From Spirogloea muscicola (lineage: Eukaryota > Streptophyta > Zygnematophyceae > Spirogloeales > Spirogloeaceae), in contig WELB01000041.1 in assembly GCA_009602725.1 (NCBI GenBank), forward strand, positions 248,288 to 308,162: DNA of 59,875 nt, read 5' to 3'. Positions within the stretch are counted from its first letter, which is position 1, and each line of letters starts with the position of its first letter. The notes under the pieces were generated by a model, which was not told the origin of the DNA, ran no database searches, and worked only from the letters and a program-made list of their open reading frames with translations. Positions 37,275 through 51,120 of this stretch are shown here, piece by piece. A program made the position numbers and the translations under genes.

Positions 37275-38322
37275 AGTGCCGCTTTTCCTGCTTCGAGTTA
37301 CTCTGATCTGCTGTTGCTCACACGTGGATACTGAGCATCCATCTAAATTTCTGGGTTGGCTTTGCCAGCCCCTCTTCTCTATGTCAGAACGGGGGGAGGA
37401 TGGACCACTCAGTAGTTACGAGTGAGGAGCCTCAAATCCGACAGACTAGCTGCTGGAAAACTATCTCCCTGACGAAACCCGGAGGTCGCAGCGAGAGCAC
37501 GGCCAGCACGCAGATGCAAGGCGTGGGCCATGGACCGCTGGAGGAGCCAGAAGAAGGGGAGGATGGACCACTCAGTAGTTACGACAGAGGAGCCTCGAAT
37601 CCAACAGACTAGCTGCCGAAAAAGCATCCCCCTCCTGAAAGGCGGAGGCCGCAGCGAGAGCATGCAGATGCAGAAAAGAAGGTGCTCGCCCTTAGAGAAG
37701 AGGGGCTGGCAAAGCCAGTCCAAAGCGAATGGACAGCATCCAAAGCCAGACAACAAGCAATGGGCCATGAAGAAGTGAGGTGGAATTATTCAGTGCAATG
37801 GCTGTAACTGGCTAGCCCAAAAAAATGAATGAATGAAGATTTGGCCACAATTAGTGTAAATGCACCACAGCGACTGACATCGATGACTTTGGTGTGTTTT
37901 GTATAGACGCGCTTTCGCCCCGGGCGGGCGCTCAGTTTTGCGGGATAAGGGATAGGAGCCTTTATGAGCGTTATCTACCCTGAGAGCCCGGGGTAGGGTA
38001 TACAGCAGGGTGACCCGGTCGGCTCGCAAATAGCCAGCTGTGACGGCTCCCGTTTACCATCCCGTTCTCCTCGTTAGCGTCCCGTTATTGTTACCGATCC
38101 CAATTTCGCCTCCTGGCGCCGCCGCCACCGTCTTCGTCGAAGACAACCGCCGCCGCCGCCGCCGTCGCCGCAGCCGCCCGCAGCCGCCGCCGCCGCCGCC
38201 GCCGCCGCTACCGCCCTCGTCAACGACTCAGAGAGGCTAGCACAAGTGCGCGGGGCGTGCAACGCCGCTGGCGGCGGCCGCACCAGGAGGAGGGCCGAGA
38301 GCTCTCAGGCGCTGCCCGGCGC
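37275..38322. repeat. Repeat flank of the retroelement and bZIP upstream region
   Basis: 37350-37780 holds GGGTTGGCTTTGCCAGCCCC, its inverted relative GGGGCTGGCAAAGCCAG (37693-37710), and a repeated block (GGAGGATGGACCACTCAGTA at about 37396 and 37558). 37800-38040 is unassigned. 38100-38215 is a GCC/CCG-rich tract just upstream of the bZIP gene. Confidence 0.65.
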
Positions 38323-39710
38323 ATGCCGAGGTCGCAGACGCTCGCGGCGTCCGTGACGAGGAAGAAGGCGAGCCATACGGGCGCGCTGAGAGAGGGGCTC
38401 GCGGCGGCGGCGGCTGCTGCGGCGGCAGCCGGCGCAGCGCTGCTGCCGCTGCCGCCGCCGCAGGCCGCGCATGCAGCGGTTCGCATGACGCCGTCGGAGG
38501 TGAAGGTCGAGGCCGAGGCGTCGGAGGACGGCGCGCCCGCAGCAGCAGCCGCCGCAAACGCTCCTGTCTCCGCAGGCGCCAAGCCCGAGGCGGCGGCGGC
38601 GGCGGCGGCGGCAGCGGCGAAAGTTGAGGCCGATGCATCGCCCATCGAGGCACTGTATGTACAGGAAGGCGTCACTGGCGCTGGGGGTTCGAAAGGTGAC
38701 GCCGCTGCAAGCTGCAGCAGGAGCAAGTCAGCGACGACGGCAGCCGCCGCCGCCAGCGACCTCGATGTTGGCGGTGGCATTGCGGCTGGCGCCAGCGGCC
38801 TTGGCGGCAGCGGCGGCGGGGCCCAGACCCAGTCGGCGTCCAACTCGGAGGGCGAGGACGTGGCGGTGGTGGACGAGCGCAAGCAGAAGCGCATGCTGTC
38901 CAACCGCGAGAGCGCCCGCCGCTCCCGCCTCCGCAAGCAGCAGCACCTCGATGAGCTCCGCGGCCAGGTGTGCTCTCGCCTGTTCCCGGCGGCTGTGGCA
39001 GCCCCCTCCCTCCTCCTCCTCCTCCTCCTCCTCCTCCTCCTCCTCCTCCTCCTCCTCCTCCTCCTCCTCCTCCTCCTCCTCCTCCACCATTGTTAGCAAA
39101 CAAGGGGATCAGTGGAAACAATCTCTTAATTTCTTCTATCCCGTTCAGTATTCCCTTCTCACCCCCCACTCCGATATCATCTGTCCCCGTTTCCCTCTTT
39201 TCCTTCGCTTTCTGTATCCTCACCCAATCACGCTCCTCTTACTCTTTTCTCCCTCTCTAGCTCTCTATCTCTGTCTCTCCACACTACATGCCCCCATGTT
39301 GGGCTCCCCCGCCAGCCCTCCCTCAAGCACGCGCTGCCCGCCTCTGATACACCACGGCCATTCCGCCTCATGGCATGGCGCGGCAGGTGGCGCAGCTGCG
39401 TGCAGAAAACGGCCACATGGTGAGCAAGTACAACATCGCGTCCCGGCACTACGGCCTGCTCACCGACGAGAACAGGAAGCTGCGGAGCGCGGCCATGGAG
39501 CTCTCGCGCCAGCTCCAGCACCTCCACACCGCGGCTGCTCAGGCGCACCCCGGAGGCCTCGCTGCGCTCGGTCTGGGCGGGCCTTCCCACCTCGACCCTC
39601 TGCCTCTTGATAGCGCTCATGGCCACGGTGGCGGCCACGGCCACAGCCACGGCCACGGCCACGGGGCCAACAACTTCTCCCGGACGCTAACGCCCGGCCT
39701 ATCGCAATGA
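38323..39710 (+). CDS. bZIP transcription factor, plant G-box-binding type
   Basis: This is a DNA-binding dimeric transcription factor. Exons 38323-38967 and 39387-39710. Exon 1 encodes a long Ala-rich region and then the basic region RKQKRMLSNRESARRSRLRK and the first heptads (QQHLDELRGQ). Exon 2 continues the zipper with VAQLRAENGHM, YGLLTDENRKL and MELSRQLQHL. The basic region has the N-x7-R arrangement (NRESARRSR). The intron in the hinge (after RGQ) is a common bZIP position and contains a long CTC microsatellite. The C-terminus is a His-Gly repeat. The start is uncertain (38257 or 38485 also possible). An open frame after an acceptor-like site (39790-39958) may be an extra or alternative 3' exon. 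Confidence 0.88.
39006..39087 (+). repeat. CTC trinucleotide microsatellite in the bZIP intron
   Basis: An almost pure run of CTC units about 80 bases long lies 38 bases after the exon 1 donor. Confidence 0.95.
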
Positions 39711-40696
39711 GTCCATTTTTCCCTCTTCCGCCTCCCTCCCCGGGCCTCGCCACTTCTCTCAGCATCTCTGACTGCTGTTTTTCCCACAGGACTTGTCCCA
39801 CTTGGGCCATGGCCTGTTGAGAGGCCCTGACCTGGGGCTTGATCGTCCAATTACTACTAGCCAATTAGCAAAGCTAGCCAGACGGATGTCTGCGCAACAT
39901 CAGCAGCTACGCTGCCCTGCCCACCTTGTCAATACGGCCCCTCCCAGCCCTAGTTGAGTTTTGACTTGAGATGCACTTCAGCATACACGGTTGGCTCCGG
40001 CCAGTCTTTGTAGGCCAGCCTGCCATCGCTGCAATATTGGACTTACGGTGCCCTGTTTGTGCAAGGGAGAGCGCGGAGGGCTGCGCGCACTGTGTGCTAG
40101 AGGTGCACTTTGACTGTTGCACTGTTGCACGTCCACATAAGGTGCAGATGCCATAGTGAAACATGGTTTTTGGCATTTAGGGGCACACATCTCTTCCTAC
40201 TGATGCCAGAAGTACGAAGCTCCAGAGATAGAGAGTTAAGGTCGCAACATTCTTGGAGAGGTCAACAGAGTGTCTCCGCAGCATGCGGGAAATCGGAGCT
40301 CTAAAGCAATAGAGAGAAGGGGCTTCTCAGAAAGTGCTGAAGATGAGCAGTTTGCTGCTGATGCAGCTGACTGCTGCTGGGGCACACAGATTCTGTAATT
40401 CAGTGAGCGCCTGCGACTTGCTTGTGTGCACAACTTTGCAGTCTAGCTGCCGTAGCCTAAATCTTGTGATCGTCTTAAGCTGGGATACCAAGCATTTGCT
40501 GACTGCCCCACAAGCAGGAGTTGCATGGCCGTAGAAACGGTCTCCGACTCCAACAAACATGCCATTGCACGTGTAGCGCCAGGGCCAAAGAGCAATCCGC
40601 TTCTGCTCAGCTGAGCTCCCATTTCATGGTAAGCAAGCTCGATGGCAGCCGCCATGGTTTACGCCAAGGCTTCAATGGCCAGTCGTGCCCCAGGCA
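39711..40696. other. Convergent intergenic region between bZIP and ALDH22A1
   Basis: Apart from the possible bZIP exon at 39790-39958 (acceptor TTTTCCCACAG), no gene or repeat is visible. It should contain both 3' UTRs. Confidence 0.5.
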
Positions 40697-43600
40697 TCAT
40701 CGCTGCTTCTGGGCTGGTGGCGGCCGGCCTGCCCAAGAGCCCCGTATGACGAGCACAAGATCCAGCAGTCCCCGCACCTTGGCCTGCGGAGTGATGCCAT
40801 ATACAGCCCGCACCAGCGCCTCCTGAAAGGCAAAGCCCCGCTCCGACACTGGATACTGCAGGCAAGCTCCCAGGTAGCACACTCGACTTGATCAGCCTCT
40901 GGCCATGCCCTTTGCATGCACACAAAGCAGACCCTGCTCAAGCCACACGGAGGCATTGCTATCGTTGCAGCTGTCTGTCAGAAGTCTGGCTAACAACTAC
41001 ATTTTGCGAGGTTATGGCATTCAGGATTGAGCAACTGAGGCGGGATGAAGGAGGAGGACTCAGTAATTGTGGCTTTTGATCTTCAATACATGTTTGTAAT
41101 ACCAAGGGCTAGAGATGAGAATTCCAGGCTTTGAGGTCGGAAGAACCTGGAGGAGTGACGGGATGCGCGTGCGGAGGAAGGAGAAGCGGTCCTGGGCGAC
41201 GGCCCGTGCCATGCAGCAGCCACGCAGGCCCTCCACGCCGCCAAATTGCCCAAAGCCACTTTCCTTGACCCCGCCAAAGGGCAGCGACTGCCACCAGACG
41301 TGTGGGCAGCACAACACATTAGCAGCAGGCTGCAGACTGCCCCACCAGCATTGCTGCTTGCTACATCAGCACAAGCTGATGCCAAGAGGCGTTTTATCAT
41401 CTCTTGGTGATGTGGTGTGTCGTGATGTGGTGACACAGTAAGGGCAAACAATCAGGCTCGGATGCAGCAGAGAGCTGTGTGACGCTTATACAAAGGCATC
41501 TCCTGAGCGAGCAAGAATCTTGTGAAAGATCTTGTGAAGAGCAAGCACTCGCTCTCTTCATTGAATTCGTCTACCTGGCTCATGTAGGTGCTGCCGAAGT
41601 CGTTGATGGAGGCCATCCCGACATGGAGCTTGGACGCAAGCACATTGGCCCTGGAAACGCTTCTGGAGAATACCGAGCACCCAAGGCCAAACGGGCCGTT
41701 GTTTGCAAGCTGGACAGCTGCTTCGTCGCTCTCAACCTTGAGGACAGCCATGATGGGCCCGAAGACCTGCGAGACGTGAACAATGCAAATCATTGTGGCT
41801 TTACTACCAATTACCAGATGCATTGATCACATTAGAACGTGCTGATGGCCTGTAGTTGACTGCGTTTGTTCAGATGCCTTGAGCATAACTGCCTTGTGAG
41901 GAGCTTGTCTTGCACAGGCCTGGTGAATGGCAGATTCAAGCAGCCAAGATGTGCTTTGAGTGATTATCAGTCATAATGCATCTCTATTGGCACAGAATCT
42001 CTTTCTTCGGGTTAGGCTTTAGGCATGTGTGCTTGTCGGATTAATAATGTAATGGAAATTAGTTAAGGCATGCTGCACCTCTTCCTTCATGAGCTGCATG
42101 GATGGCAGCACGCCGGTGAGGACAGTGGGCGGGTAGAACTGGCCGCCGAGCTCCTCCGGCAGCAGGCCCCTGGCGACGACCTCCGCGCCGGCAGCCACTG
42201 CGTCGTCGACGAGCTCCTGGAGGTGCTCCGCCTGGTTGGCCAGGCGCAGCGCGCCCACGTCGCACCTACCCCCACCCAACGGCACGCCCTGCGAAATGGA
42301 ATCACGACCAGTCTCTCAAGTATCTGTTGATACCCATAATGACCCAAGGCTAGCTGGAGGACCCAAAATGACAGCAGTAATCGTCGAGGATACGAGCTGC
42401 AGAATTGTATGTCCAGGCAAGCACTTGGCATCTTATGGGCGCACCGTCTCCATTTGCCTGACGACAGCAGCAACTCTCTTCACGAACGCGTCGTGGATGG
42501 ACGTGTGCACGAGGAACCGCTCTGCTCCTATGCAATTCTGGCCACTGCACTGGAAGGCCGCCCTGAGTGCAATCGGTACTACCTGCAAGAAGAAGCGCAA
42601 GACGACCTGTGTGTCACTTACCTAGCTTGCTACATCCCAGCAACGATGACATGGGTATTGCAATGTTCCCACAAAAACCTCTTCAAAGCGCCGCAAGTGC
42701 TTTTGCTGCTGGTGCCCTGAAGCTTGTGACATTGAGGCCAAGCCGAGAAGCAGTAGTGTTGTGTTCTGACATCAAGATACTTGCCTGGTCTAGATCAGCA
42801 TCCTCGCAGACGATGAAGGCGTCCTTGCCTCCCAGTTCCAGGACAACTGGGGTCAGAGTCCTGGCCGCACCTTCCATAACCTGAGAAGATGACACAGTAG
42901 ACACTCTCACTTAGCTCAACAGGGTCAAGGAGAATGGTATGCCTGCAGCACGTCTACTGAGGGCTGCAGCTTCAAGCTCTTCACCAAAGTACGACACACT
43001 CGAATCTCCAGTACCACTTGAGAGAGCGTAGTCACAAGGAGCAATCCTACTGTCATCCAGCTGACGAGCTTGTTGAGACGCAGACAAGCCGAGCAAGGTC
43101 AAGGAGGACCATCAGAGAGCAAGAACTGAGCGCGAGGGCTGGACCCTGGTCGAGGTGTGGATTACTTTACCCTACCCTGCGCCCGATGGCAGCCGAGCCG
43201 ACAAAGATCATCTTGTCCACGTGATTGACCAGTGCAGCTCCTGTTTCCCCGTAACTGCAAGTTCAGGATGACCTATCCGTCAGGATTTGCTGCCCTGTTA
43301 CGTGCAGCTAGCGGGGAACAGCTACCTCAATGCACCTTAAAGCCTGGCCAGCAAATTACTGCTAAAAGAGTCCAATATTTGATCACAATCCAACACAAGA
43401 GCTAAGGATGAAGGTGAGGTACAATCCAGCCAAACTCTATGTCCACCCCACCACACTTAGGGCTTCGATCTGCACCCTGTCACAATGTGCACAAGGTCCT
43501 CGGGAGCACCAGTGGCCTTGAGCGCGGCCTTGAGCACGCGCAGGAAGAACATGGAGGACCAGCTGGCGTGCTCGGACACCTGTGCAACAAACCCTCAGCC

Positions 43601-45231
43601 ATGCCCTGTTACTAATGCCGAGATTCAGGAAGACGAAGTAATAAATAGCTCGTGATAATGCTGTCACTTACATGTCACAATACCTCTCACTGGGAGTCCG
43701 ATCCTCGACCTCTAGCTCCACAACAGACTTAGGAAATGACTCTGAGGGTTGGAAGATAGATGATGTGCAAATCTGGTGGCTGGGGTGCTTTGCAACTATG
43801 ACGCGCACCCACCTTGACGACAATAGCATTCCCGGCAAAGAGGGCAGCGAGCACCGGGTTAAGCACGTTATGGAAGGGGTAGTTCCATGGGATGATGGCG
43901 CCCACGACGCCGAGTGGATGGTACTCAACGCGTGCCACTTTATGCGGCATCATCCTCCCGGGTGACCTGCCCTTGAAAATGCCACGAGTTAAATTGCGTC
44001 AGCAACCAGCTGATATGAAGTACTGGTCTCTGTGGCAATCTAATATAATCCGAAAACAGATGAATATGCAACCCAAGATACTTAACTTCAAAACAATACA
44101 GTGGATCCAGATATGTAAGTGGAAATTTCTCATCACCTCCGTTCGGGGCGCAGCCAGCGCTCGCCCTCATGCAGCAGCCAGGCAATCTTCTCGCAAGTCG
44201 TGAAGATCTCCCCGAACTCGGCATCCACGAGGGGTTTCCCAGAGTCGCGCGCCGACACGCGACACACGATCTCCTGGTGCTCCGTGACGTACTTGAGCAG
44301 GACACGCAGCAGGAGGCGCCGCTGCTGGAAGCTGCTGCCTGCCCACTCCAGCTGGGCAACCCGTGCTCGCTTCACGTGCTCCAACACCTGCATTGCCCAG
44401 CCCCAGAGGCCATCATGCTGGTGAAGGCCTTTAAGCTGCGCTTGGCCGCCTGTGGCCACGGCGAGTGCTCGTCACGCAGTCGTCCATTACAAATGCTTCC
44501 CAGAGACTTCGTAAGTCTTTGAGCTCAGCGACAAGGCCCAAAGCGCAGCTTGCAGCGGGGCCGACGGCAGCATTGCCAGCTCCGACTTAAGACGATGGGG
44601 TGTCCCATGAAACCACTAGACCGAGCTGCCATAAGCCTTTGCTGTTCTGTATCCTTAGCCATTCTGCCAAGACACCTTACTCACGTCCATTGTCTCGGCC
44701 TTTCTGCAGCAGAAGCTGGACTCAGGCCTTGCAGCAACTCTTAAACCCATCGTAGAGACGGCATGACGGGATCACGAGCTAGTTGGGCTGAGGTAGCATA
44801 CGTCGTCGGGCTTGAGCGCCGGCAGGAAGCCGAGGTACTGCATGGTGGCGGGGTCGTAGCACTGGATGCGGCCGCCGCCGGGCGCCGCCGCGGGCGACAT
44901 CGACGGCGGCAGCAGCTCGGGGCTCGGCGAGCGCGGCCGTCGCCGCGGCGGCACGAGGATGTACTGGTCCCGCACCGGCGCCGTCTCGGCGTACAGCACT
45001 GCAGCGGCCGCCATGGCCAGATGGCGGTCGTCAGCTCAGAGCTGGAGGCAGCGCTGTGGGCTCTCGCCGCAGCTAAGGCTCGCCGCCGCCGCGGCCCTCA
45101 CCGTCGCTGGCGTCCACGGCGAGCGCGGGCGGGCCGGCGTCCCGCCAGGCGCGGGCAAGCAGCCAGACGGCCACCGCCATGACCGCGGCGGCGGCGGCGG
45201 GCCACCACCATGCCGCCGCCTCCCACGGCAT
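40697..45231 (-). CDS. ALDH22A1: ALDH22A1-type aldehyde dehydrogenase with N-terminal membrane anchor
   Basis: This is an NAD(P)-dependent aldehyde dehydrogenase of the ALDH22 family. Exons: 45102-45231, 44802-44998, 44137-44387, 43813-43966, 43476-43579, 43176-43254, 42785-42880, 42445-42582, 42079-42288, 41575-41766, 41147-41287, 40697-40855; 616 residues, all phases consistent. Residues 1-30 hold a Trp/Ala/Val membrane segment, then VDASD and [10 protein letters not shown] as in the plant enzyme. Catalytic landmarks: [12 protein letters not shown] (cofactor/oxyanion region), [16 protein letters not shown] (general-base Glu), and the nucleophile Cys in [11 protein letters not shown]. Further on are [11 protein letters not shown] and [20 protein letters not shown]. 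The C-terminal [14 protein letters not shown] matches the ALDH22 tail. The intron after exon 7 begins with GC (GCAAGT). Confidence 0.95.
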
Positions 45232-46194
45232 GGCCGCTCGCAGCTCGCCCGTCTGCGAGCACGCAGTGCGCAGCTGAGGACCCAACTCAGCTCAGCTCCC
45301 GCAGGCAGGCCCCGCTTTCAGCCCTGGTCGCCGCCGCTGCCGCCGCTGCGCTGGCGCGATAGCCGCAACCAGCACATGGGTGGCCGCTGTTGCAGCTCAG
45401 ACTGGGGCGATAGTATCTGAAGGTGTAGCTTATGACTAGCCTCGCTCTATCTTTTGGCCTCAGTTTTGTATGAATCACATCAAAGTGTAAAAGTGGAACT
45501 CCTTCCATTTGTGCTGGTTGGGTCAACTTACCTAGCATAATACAAACCGGACACAGACCTGCGGCACACTATACCCCTGCCACAAGTTTGACATCTCTAC
45601 AATGCAGATACATTCAGAGGAAGAAGCGAACTCTGACCACCACCACTGCCACTTTGCAGGGCCCTACACCCTCCCTGCAGATGCCTGCAATGCTTGTGGC
45701 AGGTAATGCCAAGATGACAGAGCGGCTCTCAGCTGGAGGGCCATGACTTGATGCGATGCAAGAGCTGACCAGCTGACGCAAACAGGAGCTGGCAGACCTC
45801 CTAGGAAATCAGCGGCACACCAGCGAGACATCAAAAATTCATTCGAGATTGGATCGCACTCACAGCAACTGGCATCAACAAGGACAATAATGTCAGCTGT
45901 TTTTCCCCGCGCATGTGTCCCACTTCTGTTGAGGCAAATGGCGACTGGCAGGGTAAGGCAAACGCGGCCTCAAGAATTTACCCAGGTTGTCTGCTAAAAT
46001 CTCGACAGTCATCACAAGAAAGGTCGTTGCCTGCATCCTAGTCCTCTCCTGCGTCCTGGAAGTTGGTCCAGATCTCTGAGTGCCAGGGTTTAGAGTAAGC
46101 AGTATTGGCCGACACGTCCACTTGCACTTACGCAAGATATATTCTCCACCCATAACAAGCTCCTGTGCAGCTACATAGTGCTACACGCACAGGC
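45232..46194. other. Intergenic region upstream of ALDH22A1, downstream of RIQ
   Basis: The first 170 bases are GC-rich and probably hold the ALDH22A1 promoter and 5' UTR. The remainder shows no recognised gene or repeat. Confidence 0.5.
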
Positions 46195-47678
46195 TCAAGA
46201 CCTCTGGAGGGCCCGGATGAGAGACGCAGCTCCGAAGGCTGCAGAGCCACCAAGAACAGCAACAGCGGCCACGAGGGTTTGCAGGACGATCAGGGGCACG
46301 GAGTCCTCTGCAAAGAGAGACATACCAAGAATGTAAGAATGAAGGCTGATGATGCTGTTGAGCCCCAGTCTTTGCTATGGCTCACGTGATAGTTAACGCC
46401 AAGTATTAGAGCTAGTCAGGGGTTTGTGCGACTGATGGGACGCCTAAGTGACAACCTCGACAGAAGGATCAATCTCGTCTTGTCAGCAGCCTAGCATCTG
46501 GCAGCTGCAAAGCAGCCAAGCCAAAGAGCTACCCAAGGTAAAACATTGACATGTCAACTCAACAATGGTGGAAAAAGGGCTCATCGTCTGCTTGTAATCA
46601 TAGTGCTGCGTGAGACAGCTCGTCACATGTGTTCAGCAGGCCTACCGGGCACGTAGTAGACCACTGCAGGCCCAGCAGCGAGGAGGATCAGTGAAAGCAG
46701 CGTGAGGTTCCTCGGAGTCTTGGGATCGGTTGCTGCTGACAAAACCCCCAGCGACTCGGCCTTGGAAAGCAGGCCCAGCTTCTCGATCGTGCCCAGAGTG
46801 AGGCCAAGGCTTTCGGCAAGCGAGAGCAGGCCAGCTTTCTCTGCCTTGGACAGAAGCCGCAGCTCCTGCACCCTGCAGATATCCGGATGGTATGCAGCGT
46901 CAGAGAGGTGACTTAACCATTGCAATATCAGGATGCCTGATGCAGAGCCACAGCAAGTCCTCAACAGCTTCACTGGCACTGGACCTGTTGAGGAGCCTGA
47001 TGGAGCGGGCGTCCTCCCCGTCCACAAAGGTCTTGAGTTGCCCAGTCTTGTCACCAACCTCCAGAATCTTGACCTTGAGCTGGCCGCAGAGACATAACGA
47101 ACAGGCGGGGTCATCGGTCTCTGAGCTAGGAGCTGACAGCGGACCGCCATAGTCGCATGCCTGACATGGCAGCCTCATGGGCGATGCGATCGCCGCCAGA
47201 GCCCTACGTCGGATGGACGCGCGCCATAGGCGCCAGGCCGACGATCGATGGCCATGCTGCCAACAAGAGAAGCCGCTGCTCGGCCAGCCGCTAGCAATGC
47301 CATGGCGTTGCTTGCGGCAATGCCAAGGCGGGGGCGCACACCTGCTTCGCTGCCGACTTGGCGACCTTGACGGCCTTGGTGCCAACACTATCCGCGGCCC
47401 GGACGTTCAGAGTGAGCTGCAGCCTGCCGCGCAGCGGCCGCGCAGTGTCTCGTCAGGCAGGGGTCGGCGGCAGGCTGGCGGCCCCGGGCCAGGCCTCGCC
47501 GCCGCTCGCGCGGCGCAGATCCGGCGAAGCCATGACCGCGCGGCGTGCTGCCGGACCTGGCGGGCCCCGTCGCCGCCACGGGGTTGCGCAGCACGCGCTC
47601 GCCGGCCATGGCCTGGCCAAAGGACAGGCCGCCACGAGGCGCCAGCAGGCTGCTCTGCAGGGCCATGGACGCCGCCAT
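46195..47678 (-). CDS. RIQ: RIQ-type DUF1118 thylakoid membrane protein
   Basis: DUF1118 proteins of plants (RIQ1/RIQ2) are grana thylakoid proteins affecting LHCII organisation and non-photochemical quenching. Exons: 47557-47678, 47342-47423, 46985-47079, 46646-46872, 46195-46307; 212 residues, phases agree. The first 45 residues are Ala/Ser/Arg-rich and end near LNVRAADS, a plausible chloroplast transit peptide. The family core is a chain of near-repeats: [19 protein letters not shown], then [21 protein letters not shown] membrane segment ([20 protein letters not shown]) follows, and a second ([20 protein letters not shown]) in the last exon; the chain ends ALQRS. The function assignment is by family resemblance only. 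Confidence 0.87.
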
Positions 47679-47687
47679 CGCCTTGCG

Positions 47688-47727
<40 letters not shown>

Positions 47728-49785
47728 GAGGTGCGGAGGGCGGGCAGACCAGGCAATTAGTGATCGCGGTAAGTGCCGGCGGCGCACTAACCGCGATCCA
47801 TCAGTGCCGCGGACGGTGCCGCCGTCGGCACCCCCATCGGCGGGAGCCGCGACGGCGCCGTCGTCGCCGGGTCGTCGGGACCGACGAGCCGGCGTGATGG
47901 AAGTCCATTACGTGGTGGGAAGTGGTGGCCCGACGAGCGGCCCAGGAGGAGCAATCGGCGCCCCCCCAATGGGACTCCCTGGTGGCCGGATAGCCCCCAC
48001 TCCCTCCCCCATGGTACACCTCAGGACACGCTGCTGCTGCAAACCCTTCACCCCTGCACTGCCCCTTCGGAAGAGCTTCTTCTTCTTCTTCTTCTTCTTA
48101 GCCTAGCATCTCCGACCTGCGGCTGCTGAGCAGAGGTTACTGAGTGATTCGTAGCTGCTTTATTTCTCTGTGTGCTTGTTTATCTTAGCGCTACCCCTGG
48201 CCCCCTTCTCGTACTCCGTTCATTCTTTTTTGGGCTGGCTTTTTCAGCCCCTATTCTCAATGGGCGAGCACTGTCTTCTTCTTCTTAAGCCCTACACTGC
48301 TCAGACACTTCTCTCTCTCGTTTCTCTGGGGCACGCAGCCCCACCTGCCTGTGCTTTTCCTAGGTATTCGTAGGACTGGACCTCTCTGCTGTGAGAAGAC
48401 AAGAAAAAGGCCAGCTCAATGACATTGAGATTATTCTGGGTGGAAGCAGCCCCAAGTGGGGCAAACCCTTTGTCTTGTCCATCTTTGAGAAAAGTCACGA
48501 CCCTCGGCTCCTTTCTTGAAGGGCTTCTCCTGACCTCCATGGATTACTCTTATAATGAAGGGTGGCTGCCGTAGGGCAACATGATCATGGCATAAAATTT
48601 GTTCCACATTGCTTATCGACTCCACTTGTCACAGATTGACGAAGGCATTTAAGCAGGTTCGGGTCGATTCCTATATCTGAAAGCCACAGGCATCACATAC
48701 AATCACAAGAAGAGAACGCCGCAGCATATCACTTAGTCCTGGCAAGTGTTGATATAATCCTTTTCAGGCGTGTCCTGTTTGCGTGTCATTGCACCGTTGA
48801 AGTAAGCTTTCTTATGACATAGTCTCTTACAAATAGGCACGTCTCTGGAGCAGGCTTACTGCAGCGCACTGTTTGAAGGGGTCAGATGTTGGGCCGCTCA
48901 CATTGCAACCACTCTTTTTGTCCACAACTACCGTATTCACCACTTCAGTGGAGCTCTTTGAAATGCATGGGCTAACCATGAAGCATGGAGCCAGCCGGAC
49001 ACAGACTTGCAGTGCAATGAGGGACCCCTTTCAGGTTACCTTTCATACAGTGTTATCAATCTGGTACTTCTCATGTGTCATTTAAGAAGTGGTTAATTCA
49101 ACAACTACATCTCGTAGACACATCATGACAATGAGCTGTATGCACGGCTCCTTGTGCTTCTTGGAGAATTCCAGGGGCTAGGCAAAGAGCCATCGGAGTA
49201 CAAATTCCACTGGAGCGCAGCTAGGTGACATGCCCAAGCTGTGCTACACTTTGTCTTGCTTCAATCAGACACATCATTATTGCAATGCCTGATGTCTAAG
49301 AATAGCATCAACTGCAACCGCATGGATGCATTGCACTAACCCAGCTGTAGCTGACTATTGAACGTGCACACTCTTTACATCACAATGTAAGCCTTTGAAG
49401 ATGGAGCTACACAGGACTTTTGGCCATATAAGACTGAAGCATATGCCACAAACATTACTGTACGACCAAGTACGAAACACGACCAAGTAACGAGGTCGCC
49501 CATAAAGTGCGTGATATGTGTAGAAGTCAGACCAGCCCACCCGACTAGATTCTTTTAGTCACAACACCTTGTCAACCTTTCTCCAGGTACAGCAGAACCT
49601 AGTACAACTTGCATCTTGGCAGCCACAAGCAAACACAACGAATGTCCTGCTGCATGCAAGCTGTGAGGAGCATAGGGTGGCAAAGACATTGCACGTGAGC
49701 TGGACCAAAGTGTATCATGTAGAGCTTGCTAAGCTTCCGGAACCCATAGGAGGTTAACTCGTAATGCTTGTCATAGGTTGTCTGC
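47679..49785. other. Intergenic region with GGC run and one hairpin-family repeat
   Basis: It begins with a CGG/GGC run (47690-47727) upstream of RIQ. A further GC-rich stretch continues to about 48060, then a short TTC run (48076-48100). The repeat at 48108-48290 is listed separately. From about 48300 to 49785 I see nothing beyond short unrecognised frames and the eS17 3' region. Confidence 0.5.
48108..48290 (+). repeat. Well-preserved copy of the hairpin-core dispersed repeat
   Basis: It runs from CATCTCCGACCTGCGGCTGC through GGTTACTGAGTGATTCGTAG and CCCCTTCTCGTACTC to GGGCTGGCTTTTTCAGCCCC and ATGGGCGAGCACTGTCTTC. It matches, in inverse, 32210-32375 nearly along its whole length. This is the clearest plus-oriented unit for defining a consensus of about 180 bases. 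Confidence 0.85.

Positions 49786-51120
<1,335 letters not shown>

Noticed and set aside
47177-48106. 309-codon plus-strand frame opposite RIQ
   Set aside because: It is antisense to well-supported RIQ exons and consists of Arg/Gly/Ala/Pro low-complexity residues produced by GC-rich DNA.
48650-48680. tRNA-like B-box (GGGTCGATTCC)
   Set aside because: No matching A-box, acceptor stem or anticodon arm can be drawn upstream.
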